Assembly: GCA_034431315.1 (NCBI GenBank) | Contig: DAOUDK010000016.1 | Span: 1 to 18,124 of the forward strand | Origin: JAUWOY01 sp034431315 | GTDB taxonomy: Bacteria; Chloroflexota; Anaerolineae; VGOG01 | Length of the DNA stretch: 18,124 nt | Reading direction: 5' to 3' | Shown: positions 13,643 to 18,124 of the stretch, piece by piece | Layout of the letters: each line of letters starts with the position of its first letter | Numbering within the stretch: the first letter of the stretch is position 1 | Translations under genes and position numbers: made by a program | The notes under the pieces: model-generated | The model's database searches: none | What the model was told of the DNA's origin: nothing | The model's input: the letters and a program-made list of their open reading frames with translations, nothing else

Positions 13643-14647
13643 TTAGATATGGCTGATGCGAGGGTCTACCCGCACGTAGATGATGTCTGTCAAAACGTTT
13701 ATGGTAACGCGGATCAAAGCGAAGAAAAGCACGACCCCTTGCACCAGAACAAAATCACGGTTGTAGATAGCTTGAATGACTAGCCGCCCCATGCCAGGCC
13801 AGGCAAAGATCGTTTCCGTAATGACAGCTCCACCCAGTAGTCCCCCCATCCGCAAGCCAATGAGAGTTAACACAGGCATAAGGGCATTGCGCAGCACATG
13901 GCGTGCGATCACTAGCCGCTCGTGCAAACCCTTGGCGCGGGCAACGACCACATAGTCCTGGCCCATGACTTCTAACACACTGGACCGAACAAAGCGTGTG
14001 GTAAATGTGGCTGTGCCGATTCCTAGGGTGAGAACGGGCAATATTAGATGAGCCAAAGTATTCTTCAGAGCGGGGATATTCCAGGTTAGCAGGGAATCAA
14101 CGAGGAGGAAACCGGTTATTCTTTGAGGGTGTACTCCATAATCAATTCTGCCAAAGCCGGGGATCCATCCCAGGTTAGCGGCCACGAGCATGATCAACAG
14201 GATGCCGATCCAGAAAGTCGGCAGGGAGACGCCCAGGGTAGCCCCAGTCATAACTATATAATCAATGAACGTGTTGCGTTTCAGCGCCGAGAGGAGCCCA
14301 ATAGGCAAGGCGATAGCTGTAGAAAGGATGAAACTGGCCAGTGTCAACTCGATGGTGGCCGGCAGCCGCTCCAGAATCAATCCCAGGACCGGCTGTTTAA
14401 AGCGAATAGACTGGCCGAAATCGCCTCGCACTACCTTGGACACATAGTTCACGTATTGCACCGGCAAGGGGAGATCGAGCCCTAGCGCATGCCGCATCGC
14501 CTGCCTCTGCTCCGCACTGGCGCCAGTACCCTCGAGCATGAGCTGGACCGGATCACCGGGGATCACATGCATGATGGTAAAGACAATAACCGACACACCG
14601 AAGAGCACAGGAATGATCATGACGAGCCGTCTTAGTATATATTGCAT
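13643..14647 (-). CDS. ABC transporter permease, DppB/OppB type
   Basis: A 334-residue inner-membrane permease with six predicted spans. It opens with the typical MQYILRRLVMIIPVLFGVSV span and HVIPGDPV loop. The ATPase-contact EAA loop is QDYVVVARAKGLHER (230-244), followed by RNALMPVLTLIG and the conserved ETIFAWPGMGRL region. ATG 14647 is the start; the ribosome binding site is weak. The preceding intergenic stretch holds a stem-loop that may lower expression of the permeases relative to the binding protein. It pairs with the DppC-type gene that follows after 15 bp. Confidence 0.93.
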   Translation of the reverse strand: MQYILRRLVMIIPVLFGVSVIVFTIMHVIPGDPVQLMLEGTGASAEQRQAMRHALGLDLPLPVQYVNYVSKVVRGDFGQSIRFKQPVLGLILERLPATIELTLASFILSTAIALPIGLLSALKRNTFIDYIVMTGATLGVSLPTFWIGILLIMLVAANLGWIPGFGRIDYGVHPQRITGFLLVDSLLTWNIPALKNTLAHLILPVLTLGIGTATFTTRFVRSSVLEVMGQDYVVVARAKGLHERLVIARHVLRNALMPVLTLIGLRMGGLLGGAVITETIFAWPGMGRLVIQAIYNRDFVLVQGVVLFFALIRVTINVLTDIIYVRVDPRISHI

Positions 14648-14726
14648 GTCTTATTCTCTGCCTCATTGTATCTTTAAGGTTGTCTCACATCTTCTTATGA
14701 GACGCTGGGATGAGAAAGATGGGTAT

Positions 14727-14752
14727 AGCGCCGCCCCCAAGGGGGCGGCGCT
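14727..14752 (-). terminator. perfect 12-bp GC-rich hairpin inside the operon
   Basis: AGCGCCGCCCCC (14727-14738) and GGGGGCGGCGCT (14741-14752) are perfect inverted repeats with a 2-nt centre. It lies 37 bp after the SBP stop codon and 80 bp before the DppB-type start. On the transcribed strand ATACCC follows, not a T-run, so it is more likely a partial terminator or 3' mRNA stabiliser than a full stop, as at malE-malF and similar binding-protein/permease junctions. Confidence 0.6.
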
Positions 14753-14788
14753 AAAACGTGCTGGGATTTGTGATGCGGTTCCGACAGG

Positions 14789-16582
14789 TTAGTCTGTAAC
14801 CCAGGCCTCATCCAGGATGATCAGCGCATCCGAGCGAGGCACCCAGCCCTGGACCCGATCTCTCTGGCCAAAGATCGAGACGGGGTTGTAGAGGAAGAGC
14901 CACGGGGCCTCTTCGACGATGATCTTTACTGCCGTGGCGTAATACTCCTTCCGATTCTCTGGATCCACATCCCTGGAGCCTGCTACGATAGCTGCATCTA
15001 CCTCGGCATTAGCATAGCCACTGTAGTAACAACCGCGCGCAAGATCACCAAAGCCGGTTTCTCCCTCGGGACCCAGCAGATTGCAACTGTAGCGGTCGGA
15101 ATAGAATTGTTTGGACAGTATGCCGTCGGCATCCGCCTCCGAGTTACCCCAGGAACCCAAGTAAGTCTGAGTGAAACCTGGCTCGTACAGGGCGGTGAAG
15201 GCAGCGCCTTCGGTGAGAACGACGTTGACCTTGATCCCCAGCGCACTGAGCTGGCCGACCAGAACCTCGGCCAGCTCCTTGGAAGAAGGCCTCGCGTCGA
15301 TCTTCATCTCGAAACCATCGGGATAGCCAGCTTCGGCCAGCAGACTCTTGGCCTTGTCGGGATCGTAGCTGTAGACCGGCGTTGCAATGTAGCCGAATGC
15401 CTCTGGCAACAGCGGGTTGTCAAGCCTTCTGGCCAAGCCGTTCAGCACGTTCTCGATGATGGACTCGACGTCAATGGCATAGTTCATGGCCTGTCGTACC
15501 CGCACATCGTCGAAGGGTTCCTCGTTCACGTTCATCGCGAGGAAGTAGGCACGGGTGCCAGGCACCGTCACGACCTCAACACCTTCTGGCGCCTGGTCAA
15601 CGTACTCGGGTGGCACGTCATCGATGATATCAACGTCGCCTGTCTCCAGAGCGGCTATACGGGTCGCGTCCTCTGGGATAGGCGAGAAGATGACCGTCTT
15701 GATCTTGGGTGAGCCGCCCCAATAGTCGCGGTTGGCTTCAAACACTACCCGCTCATCTTTGACCCACTCCACGAACGTGAAGGGGCCGGTGCCGACGGGG
15801 TTACTGGCAACCCCTTCCGCCCCGACTTCGTTGAAGTACTCTTCATCGGTCATGTGCCAGAGGACGATTCTGGTCATAAAGGCCGCGTAGGGGTCAATGG
15901 TGATGATGTCCACGGTGTAGTCATCTACGACCTCGACCCTGTCCACGTACTTTCGCGTACTGAACTGCGAGTCATCTTCGACCAGCCGACCGAGAGTGAA
16001 CTTGACGTCGTTGGCTTTGAAGTCGTTCCCATTGTGGAACTTTACTCCCTGGCGTAGGTGGAAGCGCCAGGTGAGTTCGTCGGGGTTCTCGTAGGAAGTG
16101 GCCAGCCAGGGAACGATCTGCATGTTGTTGTCTCTATGGAAGAGACTGTCAAACATCAAGCGTAGGACATTCTGTGTCGTATTGTCCTTGAGGTACTTGG
16201 GGTCAAGAGTATTGGGGTCTCCCCCTTGCGCGACAATGATCTGGCCCGTCGGTTCAGGGGCCGTAAGCCCCGCAGCCTCCTCGGCGCCGGGGACGAGTAA
16301 CTTCCAACCAGGATGGATCAGGCTGGGGTTATCAATGTAGGCGAAGCTGGGATCCCCCGCGTATTTGGCGTTGGTGGCGCTGACGATAGTCTTATAGGCC
16401 GGGCCGCTGCCCAGGTACTTCTCCGCCAGGGTCCAGAGGTTGTCGCCTAGCTTGACCGTGTAGGTCATCTCCTGCTGGGCTGGTGGAGCGGCACTGGCCA
16501 CGCTCAGCCCCAGGGGCAGCAGCATGGCGAGTGTTAGAACCAGATTCAGGCCAACTCGTTGGCACAGCGTCTTCTTAGACAT
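14789..16582 (-). CDS. ABC transporter substrate-binding protein (SBP family 5) with N-terminal LysM domain
   Basis: A 597-residue exported protein. Residues 1-32 are a Sec signal peptide (basic start, LVLTLAMLLPLGL core, ASA cleavage site) with no lipobox cysteine. Residues ~40-98 are a LysM domain (YTVKLGDNLWTLAEKYLG, ending PGWKLLVPG). Residues ~114-597 are a family-5 peptide/nickel-type binding protein, with GDPNTLDPKY, the LTWRFHLRQGVKFHNG signature and late GYANAEVDAAI. LysM binds glycan chains, so it may tether the protein to the cell wall in place of a lipid anchor. AAGGAGG lies six bases upstream of ATG 16582. A good promoter is placed about 200 bp upstream and a hairpin follows the gene. 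Substrate is unknown; the neighbours suggest a modified amino acid, peptide or opine. Confidence 0.93.
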   Translation of the reverse strand: MSKKTLCQRVGLNLVLTLAMLLPLGLSVASAAPPAQQEMTYTVKLGDNLWTLAEKYLGSGPAYKTIVSATNAKYAGDPSFAYIDNPSLIHPGWKLLVPGAEEAAGLTAPEPTGQIIVAQGGDPNTLDPKYLKDNTTQNVLRLMFDSLFHRDNNMQIVPWLATSYENPDELTWRFHLRQGVKFHNGNDFKANDVKFTLGRLVEDDSQFSTRKYVDRVEVVDDYTVDIITIDPYAAFMTRIVLWHMTDEEYFNEVGAEGVASNPVGTGPFTFVEWVKDERVVFEANRDYWGGSPKIKTVIFSPIPEDATRIAALETGDVDIIDDVPPEYVDQAPEGVEVVTVPGTRAYFLAMNVNEEPFDDVRVRQAMNYAIDVESIIENVLNGLARRLDNPLLPEAFGYIATPVYSYDPDKAKSLLAEAGYPDGFEMKIDARPSSKELAEVLVGQLSALGIKVNVVLTEGAAFTALYEPGFTQTYLGSWGNSEADADGILSKQFYSDRYSCNLLGPEGETGFGDLARGCYYSGYANAEVDAAIVAGSRDVDPENRKEYYATAVKIIVEEAPWLFLYNPVSIFGQRDRVQGWVPRSDALIILDEAWVTD

Positions 16583-16794
16583 TTCTTACCTCCTTAGTTT
16601 TTGTTTTGAGTCTTGAGACTAACGCGAAAACCCGATATTTCTGTGCGATAGGCATCCCTCCTTATTCAGTACGCTAACCCTCTCGGTGAGTCCCAGCGCG
16701 CGTTTCCACAACTGAAGAGCAACTTCGGGCACCCAAGGTTCTAAGAATTCACCCCGAGGTTGATATTGAGGCAGTTTCCATTGCTGTAGTGAGT

Positions 16795-16823
16795 AGTATA
16801 TCCGCACTTTGCAAAAAGGTCAA
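16795..16823 (-). promoter_or_regulatory. sigma70-like promoter of the SBP-permease-enzyme operon
   Basis: On the - strand, TTGACC (16818-16823) and TATACT (16795-16800) lie 17 bp apart, each five of six to consensus. A transcript would start near 16788 and carry a leader of about 205 nt before the SBP start codon. The spacer holds CAAAGTGCGGA (16801-16811), which recurs upstream of the acylase gene at 18017-18027 on the same strand. That makes it a possible operator. Confidence 0.6.
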
Positions 16824-16836
16824 ATGACCGCATGAA

Positions 16837-17946
16837 TCAGAGCACAAATTCGTCATACTGCCCCTGGCAGGGCAGCCCGTGACAGAAAAGCATCGTCCGC
16901 TGCACGGGCAAAAAGATACTCGTCGAGTTAGTAGCAGAATCCTTGCCGGCCACCGCGTGGCGACAGATGGGAGTATCGTGGCTGGCCATCAATCGTTGGG
17001 CAAAGGGCACGTCAATCTGGCCGAAAGCAGCGTTCAATTCACGGGTCACTCTTTCGTAGCGGCGGAACGAGTTGCCTCTCTTCGGCGGCGGATTGGCGTT
17101 CACGAAGCAATCCCGCAGTTCGGGGCTGACAAAGTGGTTGGTGCTCACCAGGGTGCCATCGTGGGTCTCGAACAACCCGTAGTTGCGGTGGCCGATCTCG
17201 AAGACGGCCAGGCGGCCCTGGGCGTCGGCCAGGATGAGGTTGTTTCGCCCCTGGCGAGGCACGGAGCGCAGGTAATCCAGCGCCGAAGACACGCTGTCGT
17301 GCGCTTCCAGAATGTGCATCATCAGCGAATAGTCGGGCAGGCCAGGGCCGAGGTCAGTGGAGCAGACGTGGGTATCGGCGACGGCCAGCCCTGCCTGGTT
17401 GATCCCGGCACAGAAAACGCCCGGGCTGCCGGCGCTGCCACTACAGACGTAGCGATAACCGGCCTCGGGCGTGGCGTGGATCACGATTTGTAGAGGCAAC
17501 CGCTCCAGGCGATTATCTCGGTTCTTGACCAGGATGGGCTGTCCACCGGCAGGGGCCGACCCCGTGGCGGCCCAGGTGGTACAGCCCTCAGTACCCGGAG
17601 GCTTGTGGTGAGCGTCGCTTCGCCTACTGTCGAACCACTTGCGGGTCACCAAATAGTCGAGCAGGTAGGTCACCAGGTCGTAGCGCAGCAACGTGTCGAA
17701 CTCGAACTCCAGCGCCTCGGCCTGCCCCCGGATCATGGCCAACAGCGGGGCGTCAATGTCTTGAAGCAACTCGCGGGTCTCTCGCAGCAGGGCCTCGAAG
17801 CGCGCGTCGGGACCATATTGCTCGATCTGGCTAAAGCGTGCTTCGATGGCCTCGGCGATTAGCGGACGCAATCCCCTGACCTGAAATCCGTGTTGCTGTC
17901 CCATCTGATAATGAGACCCGTTTACGCTGATGGTCGTTGCTGGCAA
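16837..17946 (-). CDS. C45 family peptidase / acyl-CoA:6-APA acyltransferase-like Ntn enzyme
   Basis: An Ntn-hydrolase of about 369 residues from the AAT/C45 family, which cleaves itself before a Cys and then hydrolyses or transfers N-acyl groups on amino acids and related amides. The N-terminal pro-part has GSHYQMGQQHG. The nucleophile is Cys122 in GTEGCTTWAATG (Cys130 in the longer frame), followed by ILVKNRDN, GSPGVFCAGINQAGLAV and LVSTNHF, all family marks. No signal peptide is visible, so it should be cytoplasmic. I chose TTG 17946 because GGAGGA (17951-17956) ends four bases upstream; TTG 17970 has no ribosome binding site. It lies 254 bp before the SBP gene and may be transcribed separately. 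Substrate is unknown; it might remove an acyl cap from the imported compound. Confidence 0.85.
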   Translation of the reverse strand: MPATTISVNGSHYQMGQQHGFQVRGLRPLIAEAIEARFSQIEQYGPDARFEALLRETRELLQDIDAPLLAMIRGQAEALEFEFDTLLRYDLVTYLLDYLVTRKWFDSRRSDAHHKPPGTEGCTTWAATGSAPAGGQPILVKNRDNRLERLPLQIVIHATPEAGYRYVCSGSAGSPGVFCAGINQAGLAVADTHVCSTDLGPGLPDYSLMMHILEAHDSVSSALDYLRSVPRQGRNNLILADAQGRLAVFEIGHRNYGLFETHDGTLVSTNHFVSPELRDCFVNANPPPKRGNSFRRYERVTRELNAAFGQIDVPFAQRLMASHDTPICRHAVAGKDSATNSTSIFLPVQRTMLFCHGLPCQGQYDEFVL

Positions 17947-18016
17947 ATCATCCTCCTTTGGTTTCGACAACGGGCGGTCTTTGCCCGCCTCGACCCAAGC
18001 AGCCTATAACTTGCAT

Positions 18017-18027
18017 TCCGCACTTTG
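18017..18027 (-). promoter_or_regulatory. second copy of the CAAAGTGCGGA motif upstream of the acylase gene
   Basis: This 11-bp sequence is identical to the one in the spacer of the SBP promoter (16801-16811), has the same orientation, and is also preceded by CCTTT. It lies about 70 bp upstream of the acylase start. I do not see a good -35/-10 pair around it. An exact 11-bp repeat can arise by chance in 18 kb, so only its position supports a role. Confidence 0.3.
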
Positions 18028-18039
18028 TTGAAAGGGTTA

Positions 18040-18124
18040 TCAGGGCGAGGCCAATGTGGCATTCATAAACCCTGCTGCTGACGTCGCCCCGTCGATGTGG
18101 TGGAGCCCAACGAAGGTCAATGGA
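18040..18124 (-). CDS. possible C-terminal end of an upstream gene (partial)
   Basis: From the window edge one - strand frame is open for 27 codons and ends with TGA at 18040-18042. The peptide includes GLHHIDGATSAAGFMNATL and ends ASP. It looks protein-like, with mostly G or C at third positions. I do not recognise the family. If real, it is the gene upstream of the acylase, 93 bp away. A second frame is also open from the edge but gives a less protein-like peptide. Confidence 0.4.
   Translation of the reverse strand, partial: PLTFVGLHHIDGATSAAGFMNATLASP

Noticed and set aside
8539..14647. Complete staphylopine-type metallophore locus
   Set aside because: No nicotianamine-synthase-like gene, no exporter and no ATPases are present, and the racemase is of the PLP type, not the DapF-like type of that system.
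16619..16807. 62-codon - strand open frame between the acylase and SBP genes
   Set aside because: Its GTG start lies upstream of the -10 box of the proposed promoter, and the peptide has no recognisable features.

Overview
The window looks like chromosomal DNA of a GC-rich environmental bacterium, most likely a Chloroflexota (Anaerolineae-like) organism. The grounds are a secreted protein with a long Pro/Thr linker, a LysM domain fused to a solute-binding protein, a very large B12-mutase/GlmL fusion, and intergenic blocks of 7-bp repeats. This placement is inference; the window carries no rRNA or phylogenetic marker gene, and I found no tRNA or CRISPR.

Layout. Positions 1-1747 (+): the 3' part of a DUF3048 (YerB-type) surface protein and a YjbQ/UPF0047 protein, separated by heptamer repeats and a strong stem-loop. 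Positions 1748-1872: an intergenic block between convergent genes, holding two more heptamer arrays, one of them a 70-bp palindrome. Positions 1873-5577 (-): a 1234-residue fusion of a B12-binding domain, a mutase-type barrel and a GlmL/MutL ATPase. It has the same kind of palindromic heptamer block on its upstream side (5593-5674). Positions 5675-8594: an insertion element with 43-bp imperfect terminal inverted repeats and one 878-residue DDE transposase that has an unusual hydrophobic N-terminal region. Positions 8539-17946 (-): a metabolic and transport cluster. In transcription order it reads C45/AAT-type Ntn acylase, LysM-SBP, DppB-type permease, DppC-type permease, alanine/ornithine-racemase-family enzyme, gamma-glutamyltransferase-family enzyme, opine (octopine/nopaline) dehydrogenase. 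The 3' end of another gene may lie at 18040-18124 (-).

How the genes fit together. The cluster reads as import and cytoplasmic processing of a small modified amino acid or peptide. The SBP and permeases would bring it in. The acylase and the GGT-like enzyme would remove acyl or gamma-glutamyl groups, the racemase would adjust stereochemistry, and the opine dehydrogenase would make or split an N-(carboxyalkyl) amino acid. No cleaved signal peptide is visible on any of the enzymes, and the ATPase subunits of the transporter are not in the window. A good sigma70-like promoter lies upstream of the SBP gene and an intra-operon hairpin follows it. The insertion element has entered the 3' end of the opine dehydrogenase gene, so the last 17-18 codons of that gene are now transposon sequence. 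It also separates the cluster from the B12-mutase/GlmL gene. That gene may once have been the next gene of the same pathway, because racemase plus B12 aminomutase plus GlmL resembles clostridial ornithine catabolism, but this link is inference.
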